From Streptomyces sp. Root431 (GTDB lineage: Bacteria > Actinomycetota > Actinomycetes > Streptomycetales > Streptomycetaceae): DNA of 64,000 nucleotides. Below the pieces are notes generated by a model. It was not told the DNA's origin and searched no databases. It worked only from the letters and a program-made list of their open reading frames with translations. The stretch spans positions 124,001-188,000 of the forward strand of contig NZ_LMEI01000006.1 of NCBI RefSeq assembly GCF_001426585.1, written 5' to 3'. Positions 1-8,123 of this stretch are shown one piece after another; position 1 is the stretch's first letter; each line of letters begins with the position of its first letter. The translations under genes and the position numbers were made by a program.

Positions 1-309
1 GCGGAGCGGATCGTCACCGTCCACCTCGGACCCGTGCTCGCGACCGGCGGCGAGCGGGCCGCGCTCCTGACCACCCTCCGGGTCTGGCTGGACCACGGCT
101 GCTCGGCCGCCCGGGCCGCCGAGCTGCTCTACTGCCACCGCAACACCGTCCTCAACCGCATCGGCCGCATCGCCGAGCTCACCGGCCGCTCCAGCGAGTC
201 CGGCGAGGCCCGCCTCGGCTGGGCCCTCGCGCTGCGCGCGCTGCCGTACGCGGGCCTGGCGGACGCCCCCGAACCGGCCGCCGGGGAGTACGAGGCGGAG
301 GGAACGTAG
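1..309 (+). CDS. PucR-family regulator, C-terminal fragment (partial at window edge)
   Basis: The reading frame is open from base 1, so the gene starts upstream of the window; only the last ~102 residues are seen. They form a PucR-type C-terminal helix-turn-helix: a helix ending LRVWLDHG, then AAELLYCHRNTVLNRIGRI, the signature of this DNA-binding domain (HTH_30). A short acidic Ala/Glu-rich tail follows. The family usually carries an N-terminal sensory region, often next to purine, amino-acid or alcohol catabolic genes, but that part and the upstream neighbours are outside the window, so the regulon cannot be inferred. The stop lies only 9 bases before the next gene, so the two may share a transcript. 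Confidence 0.85.
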   Translation, partial: AERIVTVHLGPVLATGGERAALLTTLRVWLDHGCSAARAAELLYCHRNTVLNRIGRIAELTGRSSESGEARLGWALALRALPYAGLADAPEPAAGEYEAEGT

Positions 310-318
310 GCTGGCGGG

Positions 319-945
<627 letters not shown>

Positions 946-1008
946 GCGGCACGGGCCCCTGAGCGGCACCCGCCCCTGAGCGGCACCGGCCCCCGGAAAC
1001 CCGTGGGG

Positions 1009-1668
1009 TCAGGCGTCCTTGACGGTGAGGCCGATGTGCTGGGCCAGGGCGGGGGCGAGGTCGAGCAGCTGGGGAGCACTGATGGTGGCGCCCTTGAGGG
1101 CCGCCACGCCGGACGTGATGCCCAGTGCGGTCGCCTCGCTCAGGTCGACGCGGGTGAGGGTGGCCTTGGTGAGGTCGACTCCGTCGAGCGTCGTTCCCGG
1201 GAAGGAGACGCCGTTCAGGGTCGCGCCCGCGAAGTCGACGTCGCGCAGCAGGCAGTCGACGAAGGTGACGTTCGCCAGCTGAGCCGCGCGCAGGTTGACC
1301 GAGTCGAACTTGCAGTGGTGGAAGACGGCACGGCGCATCTGGGTCCCGTGGAGCTGGGTGCCGGCCAGGAGGCTGGAGAGGCATTCGGTGTCCAGCCAGG
1401 TGGTTTCCGCGAGGTCACTGCCCACGGTGCGGATGTTGTGCATCCATACGGTGTCGAAGCGCGCGCGCCGGAACCGGCCGCCGGTGAAGGTCACCGAGGA
1501 CAGGGCCGACTCGCTGAAGCGCGCCATGCCGCCGTCGACGTCGTCGAACGTGCGGTCGTCGAGGTGGAGCCACTCGTAGACCTCCTCCCGGTCCAGGTCC
1601 CCGGTGAACGGTTCGAGGCGATGCGCGTAGGGCAGGGCGGGCAGGTCGCGGGGGGCGGGTACGCGCAT
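1009..1668 (-). CDS. Pentapeptide-repeat protein
   Basis: 219 residues. From about residue 65 to the end the sequence runs as A(D/N)LxX pentapeptide units (for example ALSSVTFTGGRFRRARFDTV, then LRAAQLANVTFVDCLLRDV and DGVDLTKATLTRVDL), predicting a right-handed quadrilateral beta-helix. The first ~60 residues are not repetitive. Such proteins include DNA-mimic gyrase protectors (Qnr/MfpA), but many have no known function, and nothing here shows gyrase binding. The ATG at 1668 was chosen because GGAAGGA lies 5 bases before it; an in-frame start at 1698 has no such site. It stands alone, convergent with the gene ending at 945. Confidence 0.85.
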   Translation of the reverse strand: MRVPAPRDLPALPYAHRLEPFTGDLDREEVYEWLHLDDRTFDDVDGGMARFSESALSSVTFTGGRFRRARFDTVWMHNIRTVGSDLAETTWLDTECLSSLLAGTQLHGTQMRRAVFHHCKFDSVNLRAAQLANVTFVDCLLRDVDFAGATLNGVSFPGTTLDGVDLTKATLTRVDLSEATALGITSGVAALKGATISAPQLLDLAPALAQHIGLTVKDA

Positions 1669-2110
1669 CAGGGTCCTTCCGGGGCGGCTACAGGTCACCC
1701 CTGAGGCGACCCGGTCAGGGGCCGCCCGAGGTGCAGGGGGATGTCTTCATGCTGACCCGGTCCCGAGGATTCCGCCTAATCGCGCCGAAGGCGGGAACCG
1801 CCGCACCGGACCGCGCGGTCACGGGCTCCACAAGTGCCCAAATGCGGCATAAAGGATGAATCGGCGCTGTGGTGTGAGGACCCCCGCCGTCCCCAGGGAG
1901 CGCGGCGGCCCCGTCCGGCACCTCCTCGACGGAGCCAACGAGCCTGCTCCGCAAGCTGGTTGGCTCACCAGGGTGATGGTCCGGGCGTCGAGCGCCGGTC
2001 GGCCCCGGGCTTCCCTGAGATTCATTGTGCGCCTCAGGCCCGATTGTCCCGCCAGGAAGATCGCGCCCTCGGCCCGTCCTGGACAAGCTCGAGGTCGTCG
2101 AACCCTTCCG
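1669..2110. other. Intergenic stretch without a convincing gene
   Basis: About 440 bases between the pentapeptide-repeat gene and the end of the ABC ATPase gene. The open frames here have implausible composition. The one structure seen is an 8-bp inverted repeat, GAGCCAAC at 1932-1939 and GTTGGCTC at 1959-1966, with a 19-base loop. It could act as a weak terminator for the leftward operon ending at 2111, but there is no T-run. This stretch is the left boundary of the proposed beta-lactam-like cluster. Confidence 0.5.
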
Positions 2111-3076
2111 TCACTGACCTCGATAGGCCCGTCCGGTCAGTTCGAGGAAGACGTCCTCCAGGCTCGTGCGCCGGGTGGTCAGGTCGAGGACCGTGAGTCC
2201 GTGCGCGGCGCCGGCTTCGACCAGGGTGCCGACGAGGGCTTCGGGGCTTGCCGCCCGCACCCGGAGCCGGCGGCCGTCGGACGAGGCCAGGCGTAGGTCG
2301 GACCGTGCGGTGAGGAGGGTGGCGACGACGGGTGCGGCGTCGCCGTCGTAGCTGCAGACCACTTCCGTGCCCGCACCGATGCCGCGTCCGAGTTCCTCGA
2401 CCGTCCCGGTGGCCAGGACGGTCCCGCCGTCGACGATGGCGAGCCGTTCGCAGAGCGCCTCGGCCTCCTCCAGGTGATGTGTCGTCAGGAGCACGGTGCG
2501 ACCGCTCGCGTGGAGGTCCCGCAGGACCTCCCAGAGCCTGAGCCGGCTCTGCGGGTCGATTCCGGTCGTGGGCTCGTCGAGGAAGAGCACGTCGGGCCCG
2601 TGCATCAGGGCCCTGGCGATCATCACGCGCTGCGCCTGGCCCCCGGACAGCTCGGAGGGGTGGGCGCGTGCCCGTCCGGCCAGGTCGAAGGTGGTGAGCA
2701 GCTCGGTGGCGCGGGCCCGGGCGGCGGCGGCCCGCAACCCGAAGAAGCGGCCGCGGAACTCCAGGTTCTCGTGGACCGAGAGTCCGCGGTCCAGCGTGTT
2801 GGCCTGGGACACGACGCCGATCCGGCGCTTCACCTCGACCGGTTCGCGGAGGACGTCGGCGCCGGCCACCCGCGCGGTGCCGGCGGTCGGCCGGACGCGG
2901 GTGGTCAGCATGCCGATGGTGGTGGACTTGCCGGCTCCGTTGGGGCCGAGGAGTCCGAAGAACCGGCCCCGTTCCACCGTGAGGTCGACTCCGGAGACGG
3001 CGTGGACCTCGCCGGTGGCCGTGCGGTAGGTCTTGCGGAGCCCCACCGCCCTGATCGCGAAAGGTGAGTCGCCCAC
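2111..3076 (-). CDS. ABC transporter ATP-binding protein, DrrA-like exporter ATPase
   Basis: 321 residues. Walker A GPNGAGKS at 44-51, signature LSGGQ at 143-147, Walker B LFLDEPT at 164-170, switch His near 200. After the nucleotide-binding domain comes a ~90-residue C-terminal domain as in daunorubicin-resistance (DrrA) ATPases. It should power the ABC-2 permease encoded just upstream. The GTG at 3076 is preferred: it sits 2 bases after the permease stop and just before the first conserved strand; the longer open frame runs back inside the permease gene. This is the last gene of the six-gene leftward operon that begins with the CarB-like gene, so it most likely exports the product and gives self-protection. 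Substrate is inferred from context only. Confidence 0.93.
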   Translation of the reverse strand: MGDSPFAIRAVGLRKTYRTATGEVHAVSGVDLTVERGRFFGLLGPNGAGKSTTIGMLTTRVRPTAGTARVAGADVLREPVEVKRRIGVVSQANTLDRGLSVHENLEFRGRFFGLRAAAARARATELLTTFDLAGRARAHPSELSGGQAQRVMIARALMHGPDVLFLDEPTTGIDPQSRLRLWEVLRDLHASGRTVLLTTHHLEEAEALCERLAIVDGGTVLATGTVEELGRGIGAGTEVVCSYDGDAAPVVATLLTARSDLRLASSDGRRLRVRAASPEALVGTLVEAGAAHGLTVLDLTTRRTSLEDVFLELTGRAYRGQ

Positions 3077-3078
3077 GG

Positions 3079-3969
3079 TCAGAGCACCGCCCGGCGCCGG
3101 AAGCGGAGCAGGCCGCACAGGCCCAGCACGGCCGTGCCCGTCAGCAGGACCGGCAGGCTGACCGCCAGGGGCAGGTGGGCCACGTCCGGGGTCAGGACCG
3201 CGCGCAGCGCCTCGCTCATGTAGGTCACCGGGTCGATCAGCGTGAGCACCTGCAGCCACGGCGTCCCGTCCAGGGACTCCCAGCTGAAGTAGGCGCAGCC
3301 GAGCATCGCCAGCGGCACCCGGACGGTGGCGAACAGCAGGTTGGCCTGCTGGATCTCGATCAGGGTGCCGAGCAGCAGGCCCAGCGAGGAGCCGAACAGG
3401 GCGGCGCCGGTGAGGACGAGCAGGAACAGCGCCCAGTTGTCGAACGTCAACTCGGGTGCCTGGCCGGGGGCGTGGACCAGCAGGGTCACCGGGAGGACGA
3501 TCAGCCCCGCCAGCATCGCCTGCACGGTCGACGAGGTGATCTTCTGGAGGCCGAGCGTGGTGGTCCGGAGCGGCGCGAGCAGGCGGTCCTCGATCTCACG
3601 GCCCGGTCCGAACTCCGCGATGAGCGGTGTGATCGTCGCCGTCACCGCCTGGATGGTCACGCAGACCGCCAGCAGGCCCGGCGCGAGCGTGGTGGCGTAG
3701 CGGGGGCCCGTCGCCGTCAGGGCCGCTCCGGAGGTCGCCGGGATCACGTAGGCGAAGATGAAGGCGAAGGAGAAGGGCTGCATGACCGCCTGGACCACGA
3801 ACATGCCGAAAGAGCGGCGGATGACGCGGAGGTCGCGGGCGAGCAGTGCGGAGAACGCGCGGCCGGCGGTGCCACCGCCTCCCGCCGTGCCGCTGCCTCC
3901 CGCCGTGCCACCGCCTCCCGCCGTGCCACCGCCTCCCGCGGTGCCGTGTGACAGGGCGAGCGGGGACAC
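3079..3969 (-). CDS. ABC-2 type permease, DrrB-like, with Gly/Thr/Ala repeat at N-terminus
   Basis: 296 residues. Residues ~9-36 are a low-complexity linker of (GGGGTA)-type hexapeptides encoded by an 18-bp tandem repeat; from about residue 37 an ABC-2 permease begins (RAFSALLARDLRVIRRSFGM) with six predicted membrane segments and the family-typical GREIEDRLLAPLRT stretch. It partners the ATPase gene 2 bases downstream. The GTG start at 3969 lies 4 bases after the sulfotransferase stop, implying translational coupling. Because the repeat is not part of the family fold, the true start could lie inside or after it, but no good start with a binding site is seen there. Confidence 0.9.
   Translation of the reverse strand: MSPLALSHGTAGGGGTAGGGGTAGGSGTAGGGGTAGRAFSALLARDLRVIRRSFGMFVVQAVMQPFSFAFIFAYVIPATSGAALTATGPRYATTLAPGLLAVCVTIQAVTATITPLIAEFGPGREIEDRLLAPLRTTTLGLQKITSSTVQAMLAGLIVLPVTLLVHAPGQAPELTFDNWALFLLVLTGAALFGSSLGLLLGTLIEIQQANLLFATVRVPLAMLGCAYFSWESLDGTPWLQVLTLIDPVTYMSEALRAVLTPDVAHLPLAVSLPVLLTGTAVLGLCGLLRFRRRAVL
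3866..3946. repeat. 18-bp coding tandem repeat, four full copies plus a partial
   Basis: Units at 3866-3883, 3884-3901, 3902-3919 and 3920-3937, plus a 9-base partial copy to 3946. The unit reads GCSGTGCCACCGCCTCCC on the plus strand with one or two substitutions per copy. It lies in frame in the permease gene and encodes a six-residue Gly/Thr/Ala motif. The multiple-of-three unit keeps the frame, so copy number can vary without disrupting the protein. Confidence 0.9.
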
Positions 3970-3973
3970 CGGC

Positions 3974-4948
3974 TCACCCGCCCATCAGGACGCGCTGGAG
4001 CGCCTGCCGGTCCCGATCGGCACTTCGGAGGTCCGCGGTGCCGTCCGGGTGGTGCGGCGACCCGGGTACCTCGTAGCCGAGTTCGCGCATGGTGTCGCCG
4101 GTGATGGCCACGAGTCGGGCGAGGGTGTCGGGCTGGAGCGTGCGCCAGCGGCCGAGGGCTGCCGTGTCGATGGAGTCCTTCGACCAGGTCTTCCAGTCGC
4201 CCTTCCCGAAGTTCTCGCGGTTGGCCAGCGCCGCGGTGGCGAGGTCCGGTGCTTCGGGGACGCCGAGGAAGCGGGTGACCTCGGCCAGGACCGGATCCGG
4301 GCCGGTGACGAGGTCCTCGTAGGTGATCCGCAGGACGCGGTCACCCGCCCGGGCGGCGAGCTCGGCCATGGCGCGGTTGATGTCCACCCAGGCGTGCGCG
4401 CACGCCTCGACCACGACGGGGTGCCTGGTCAGGTAGCCGTGGAACTCGTGGGGGTAGGCGCCCTGGCGGGCGAACAGCTCCGCCATCGAGACCACCACGT
4501 CGAGAGGATGGCGGACCAGCCAGACGTAGCGCGCCGTGCCCGCGAAGAGCAGCTCCAACTCCGGGACGAACAGTCCGCTGAACACGTCCTTGTCGACCCA
4601 CACCGACTTGCCCGCGGACCGTGCGAGGTCGGAGTACACCTCCGCCACCACGCCGCGCAGGCGGTCCAGTACGAGGTGTTCGGGGTAGCCGGCGCACCGG
4701 AAGCTGCTCAGCAGCCCTACCGGAAGGCCCTGGGCGAGGTGCTGGTCCCGCAGCATCCGGGCGGTGGAGGAGACCAGGTTGAGCTCGGGCGGGCAGAAGA
4801 CCCGGGGGTGGGCGTCGATCAGTCTCCGCAGCAGCGTGGTCCCGGACCGGGGGCTGCCGATGAGCAGCGCACCCATCGCGGGGGACGGCGTGCCCCGGGC
4901 CGGGGCGGCGGGGGTGTCCGGTGGGCCGGCAGGGGTGTGTGAGGTCAT
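3974..4948 (-). CDS. PAPS-dependent sulfotransferase
   Basis: 324 residues. The 5'-phosphosulfate-binding loop is GSPRSGTTLL (about residues 31-40) and the 3'-phosphate-binding segment is YVWLVRHPLDVVVS (about 140-153). The C-terminal FGKGDWKTWSKDSID block is typical of the bacterial family that includes natural-product tailoring enzymes. It moves sulfate from PAPS to a hydroxyl (or amine) of a small acceptor. ATG 4948 is preceded by AGGGA; the longer open frame continues into the CarC-like gene and is rejected. It sits in the operon 50 bases after the CarC-like gene and just before the exporter, so its acceptor is probably the pathway product or an intermediate. Sulfated carbapenems (olivanic acids such as MM 4550) are known from other Streptomyces; that this enzyme acts similarly is inference. 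Confidence 0.9.
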   Translation of the reverse strand: MTSHTPAGPPDTPAAPARGTPSPAMGALLIGSPRSGTTLLRRLIDAHPRVFCPPELNLVSSTARMLRDQHLAQGLPVGLLSSFRCAGYPEHLVLDRLRGVVAEVYSDLARSAGKSVWVDKDVFSGLFVPELELLFAGTARYVWLVRHPLDVVVSMAELFARQGAYPHEFHGYLTRHPVVVEACAHAWVDINRAMAELAARAGDRVLRITYEDLVTGPDPVLAEVTRFLGVPEAPDLATAALANRENFGKGDWKTWSKDSIDTAALGRWRTLQPDTLARLVAITGDTMRELGYEVPGSPHHPDGTADLRSADRDRQALQRVLMGG

Positions 4949-4998
4949 GGCGATCCCTGGGGTGAGTCGAATGCGGGCCGGTCGGCGGTGCGGCTCGC

Positions 4999-5832
4999 TC
5001 AGGAGGGCTGCAGCACGACCTGGCCGCGGAAGAGCACCCTGGTGCGGGCGTCCGCGAGGGCGGTGCGGCCGTGCAGGGTCTGCTGGTTGTCGATGACGAG
5101 CAGGTCGCCGGTGCGCCAGTGGTGCGTGTAGCAGTACTCCGGCGCGTGCAGCCACCTCCCCAGGTCCGCGAAGAACGCCTCGGTGGCGGGCTCGTCGAGC
5201 CCGTTCACGCGCACCTCCCAGCCGGCTTCGGCGTCGTCCGCGAACGGCAGGGTGATGTTGAGCGAGCGGATCCGGCCGTAGTCGCGGTGGACCGGGACCG
5301 TGACCCACCCGTCCTGCACGTCGTCGGGGAAGTGGGAGGAGTCCCTGCCCCGGTACTGGAACTCCCGGGCCTCCAGGACGGTCCGCAGGTCTTCGGGCAG
5401 GTCACGCCAGGCCGAGAGCTGGTCGCAGACCACGGTCCCGTCCGTCGCGTCGGGGCCCTGGACGTCGGCGGCGTACAGCACGATCAGGTCGACCTGCTGT
5501 CCGAGCAGCAGTCCGTCCGTGTGGAGGGGGAGCGCGCCCCGGCCGTTGATCACGGCGCCCGGATCGATCCTGCCCTGGAGGCGGAGGAGGTCGGAACCGC
5601 CGCTGCGGTAGTGGTTGTCGACCGTGTGGCCGAGGTGGTGGACCAGGGTGCGGAAGTCCTGCTCGGTCAGCCGCAGATCGCGGACCAGGGCGAGACCGGA
5701 TCCGAGCGCGGCGCTGCGGACCGCCGCCGCGACCGCCGGAACGTCCTGGAGCGAGGCGGCTTCCACGGTCCGGCCGAGGCCGGAGCCGGTCAGGGGCCGT
5801 CCGGCTGGGCGGGCGCTGGGAGGTGTGGGCAC
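4999..5832 (-). CDS. CarC-like Fe(II)/2-oxoglutarate-dependent oxygenase (carbapenem synthase-like)
   Basis: 277 residues, the length of carbapenem synthase CarC (~273). The Fe(II) triad is visible as H104-T-D106 (LPLHTDG) and H254 (TLHGRT), with R269 in LFRGQ for 2-oxoglutarate. Compared with remembered CarC, the blocks NGRGALPLHTDG, LIVLYAADV, DQLSAW..LP and CYTHHW..GDLLVIDN align along the whole protein, closer than to ordinary TauD. CarC epimerises C5 and desaturates C2-C3 of carbapenam-3-carboxylate. GTG 5832 is chosen because AAGGAG precedes it by 8 bases, and it lies 22 bases after the CarA-like stop. Differences at positions around 70-75 and the HTD (CarC: HAD) mean the exact outcome (epimerisation, desaturation or hydroxylation) is open. 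Confidence 0.85.
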   Translation of the reverse strand: MPTPPSARPAGRPLTGSGLGRTVEAASLQDVPAVAAAVRSAALGSGLALVRDLRLTEQDFRTLVHHLGHTVDNHYRSGGSDLLRLQGRIDPGAVINGRGALPLHTDGLLLGQQVDLIVLYAADVQGPDATDGTVVCDQLSAWRDLPEDLRTVLEAREFQYRGRDSSHFPDDVQDGWVTVPVHRDYGRIRSLNITLPFADDAEAGWEVRVNGLDEPATEAFFADLGRWLHAPEYCYTHHWRTGDLLVIDNQQTLHGRTALADARTRVLFRGQVVLQPS

Positions 5833-5854
5833 GAGGGAACTCCTTGGCGATGGG

Positions 5855-7351
5855 TCAATGGCGGTTGTCGGAGAGGGCCTTGAGCGCGGAGTCGTGGATC
5901 CGGACGGGGTCCAGACGGTCCAACCCACCGCGGCCGGTCTCGTCCATGAGGGCACGGAAGTGCTCGAAGTAGAGGGCCTCCCGCGGGCGTTCCCCGATGT
6001 CCCGGGTGATGCGCCGGGCGAGCCCGCCCTGGAGGCCTCCTCCGTGGTGCACGGCGACCTTTCGCCGCCACGCCACCTCGTACGGCACGTGCTCCTGCAT
6101 CGCGGTCCGCAGGTGGTACTTCTCGCGCCCGTCCCGGACCTTGCAGGAAGCCGCCGTCTCCAGAGCCGCCTTCATCACCGGCCAGTGCCAGAACGGATGG
6201 TGGACCTTCCGGCGGTACGCCAGCTCGGCCCGGCCGTTGAGCTCGTTGGAGAACCGGGTGTCGTGGACGCTCCGCACGACGCCTGCGGTGATCTCGGCTT
6301 CGGTGGCGTCCACGCCGTGCACTCCGGCGTTGATGAGGTCGCTTCCGTAGCCGGTGAGCAGCGGGAGGTCCTCGGGCACCGCACGGAGCCGCTGCACCGT
6401 GACCATGGTCAGCGCGACTTCGACGGTCTCCGCCGAGACGACCCCCAGCCACCGGACGGCGTCGGGCAGGCTGAGTACGAAGTCGTCCTCGTCGAAGCGC
6501 AGTCGACGCAGCTCGGCGCCGACGTGCCGGCACAGCTGGGCCGCGTCCGCGAACTCGTCCCCCCAGGGCGTCCCGACGCTGTACGCCGTCACGGCCCGGC
6601 CGCGCCGGGCGGCCAGCATGGTGACCGTGCCGGAGTCGATGCCGCCGGAGAGCAGCGTGGCGCAGGAGGTGGAGTCGCCGAGCGAGCTGTCGACCGCCGA
6701 CGCCAGTGCCTCCAACTGGTGGCGCCCGGCCGCCAACGGGCTGTGCCGGGTGGGTCGGTGGTAGCGCCCGAGGAGGTCGGCGGAGCGGACCTCCTTCGTG
6801 ATCCAGCCCCGCCTGGTGTGCCGCGATTCGTGGACAAGGCCGTAGCCCAGCCGCTCCACTCCGGGGACCAGGGTCTCGTTCCCGACCGTACGGCGCGGTG
6901 TCGGGCCGAGGTCGACGGCCAGACCCAGAGCGGGCAGTACGAGGGCCGACAGGAAGAGGTCGGTGAAGTACGCGAAGCGGCCGGTGACGCGCTCCGCGGC
7001 GTAGTACACCTGATCCTCGTTCAACATCGAGGTGACGACGGTCGCCGCGTCCTCCTCCAACCTGATGAAGGTCGGACGGGTGGACGGAGCCGAGTACAGG
7101 AGGTCGTCGGCGGGGGTGGCGGTCACGCTGCGGACGTCGAGGTCGAGGCCGAGCGCCGGTCCGTCGAGCCCGGTCGCGTTCCGGTGGTAGACGTGGAGTC
7201 CGCCCAGGCGGATCGAGGCGGCGAGACCGTTCAGGCTGCTGATCGGGGCGTTGGAGACGACCACCCACGAGCCCGTGGGCATCGCACCCGGGTCCGCCGC
7301 CGGCGTCGGGACGGGGTGGACGGGAGTGCGGGGATCACCCGGATCACCCAC
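5855..7351 (-). CDS. CarA-like carbapenam/beta-lactam synthetase (asparagine-synthetase fold)
   Basis: 498 residues, similar in size to CarA and beta-lactam synthetase (~505). The ATP-pyrophosphatase loop is LSGGIDSGTV (SGGIDS 235-240). TGYGSD at 333-338 carries Y335, and SNE places E370; these match the Tyr-Glu dyad that deprotonates the cyclising amine in CarA/BLS. RRKVAVHHG (K431) matches the catalytic Lys region, and HHPFWHWPVM the RHPFW block of CarA. The N-terminal domain lacks a Cys at the mature N-terminus, so it is not a glutaminase, unlike AsnB. It should adenylate carboxymethylproline and close the four-membered lactam. The GTG at 7351 overlaps the CarB-like stop by 8 bases; an internal ATG at 7282 is an alternative. 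Very sure of the subfamily, less of the exact substrate. Confidence 0.88.
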   Translation of the reverse strand: MGDPGDPRTPVHPVPTPAADPGAMPTGSWVVVSNAPISSLNGLAASIRLGGLHVYHRNATGLDGPALGLDLDVRSVTATPADDLLYSAPSTRPTFIRLEEDAATVVTSMLNEDQVYYAAERVTGRFAYFTDLFLSALVLPALGLAVDLGPTPRRTVGNETLVPGVERLGYGLVHESRHTRRGWITKEVRSADLLGRYHRPTRHSPLAAGRHQLEALASAVDSSLGDSTSCATLLSGGIDSGTVTMLAARRGRAVTAYSVGTPWGDEFADAAQLCRHVGAELRRLRFDEDDFVLSLPDAVRWLGVVSAETVEVALTMVTVQRLRAVPEDLPLLTGYGSDLINAGVHGVDATEAEITAGVVRSVHDTRFSNELNGRAELAYRRKVHHPFWHWPVMKAALETAASCKVRDGREKYHLRTAMQEHVPYEVAWRRKVAVHHGGGLQGGLARRITRDIGERPREALYFEHFRALMDETGRGGLDRLDPVRIHDSALKALSDNRH

Positions 7352-8123
7352 GGCCGATCACCGTCGCCATGATCTCCTGCGGGCGGCCGGAGGCGAACCC
7401 GGCTCGGTGGGAGGCCTTGGCCTCCTCCTTGAGCTGCCGGATGCCGTTGACGTACTCGCGGTTGAGGAACGCCTTGGTGCCGCGGAACGCGGCGGGGTTG
7501 TACCCCGCGAACCGCACGGCGTGCGCGAGGGCGTCGGCCTCCAGGTCGGCCTCGGGTGTGACCCGGTGCACCAGACCGTCGTGCTCGGCGGTGGCGGCGT
7601 CCCAGAAGTCGCCGGTCATCAGCATCCGCTGCATGACCGACCGGCCGACCACCCGCTCCAGCATGTAGCCGCCGAAGTTGCACGCGGTGCCGAGCGGGAA
7701 TTCCGGCATGCGGAGCTTCGCCTTGTCCGAGGCGATGCGGAAGTCCGCAGTCAGGGCGATCTCCAGGCCCAGGCCGATCGCGTATCCGTCGATCGCGGCG
7801 ACCAGCGGTTTATTCACGCCGAGACACGAGACGAAGAGGTCGGCGATGTCGTCGATCCAGTCGTCGACCTCCGAACCACCGGTGAATTCGATGACCTCGT
7901 TGAAATCCCCGCCGGAGGCGAAGGACCTTTCCGGCCCGCCGTAGAGAACGATCGAATTGACCGCGTCGTCGGAATCCAGGTCGCGGAGGATGCGCGACAG
8001 CTCGCGCATTCGCGGACGGCTCATCGAATTGGTGCTCTTCCCGCCGGCGAAGGTCACCTGCGCGACATCCCCGACCCGCGAAACCGCGAACGGCGACTGT
8101 TCCGGAGCATCACTGGTTGCCAT
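7344..8123 (-). CDS. CarB/ThnE-like carboxymethylproline synthase (crotonase family)
   Basis: 259 residues. The stretch YGGPERSFASGGDFNEV (61-77) closely matches CarB's YGGxERSFSAGGDFNEV; VNKPLVAAIDGYAIGLG (103-119) and MPE (139-141, with the equivalent of CarB's catalytic Glu at E141) also align. CarB and ThnE condense malonyl-CoA with pyrroline-5-carboxylate (glutamate semialdehyde) to give carboxymethylproline, the first carbapenem step. It is first in the operon. ATG 8123 has GGGGGA just upstream; ATG 8135 has none. The first half of the gene uses many A/T-ending codons (GAA, AAT, ATT), unlike its neighbours, a hint of foreign origin. A generic enoyl-CoA hydratase is the fallback call, but the match to CarB and the neighbours argue against it. 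Confidence 0.87.
   Translation of the reverse strand: MATSDAPEQSPFAVSRVGDVAQVTFAGGKSTNSMSRPRMRELSRILRDLDSDDAVNSIVLYGGPERSFASGGDFNEVIEFTGGSEVDDWIDDIADLFVSCLGVNKPLVAAIDGYAIGLGLEIALTADFRIASDKAKLRMPEFPLGTACNFGGYMLERVVGRSVMQRMLMTGDFWDAATAEHDGLVHRVTPEADLEADALAHAVRFAGYNPAAFRGTKAFLNREYVNGIRQLKEEAKASHRAGFASGRPQEIMATVIGRG

Noticed and set aside
1715..2086. 123-residue leftward open frame
   Set aside because: No ribosome-binding site, no domain, composition unlike the neighbours.
3866..3946. CRISPR-like array
   Set aside because: Units abut without spacers and lie in frame inside the permease gene.
5855..7351. Ordinary asparagine synthetase AsnB
   Set aside because: No N-terminal Cys for glutamine hydrolysis, and TGYGSD plus the HPFW and RRKVAVH blocks are those of CarA/beta-lactam synthetase.
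7344..8123. Generic enoyl-CoA hydratase of fatty-acid oxidation
   Set aside because: The long match to CarB and the neighbouring CarA- and CarC-like genes make carboxymethylproline synthase the better call.
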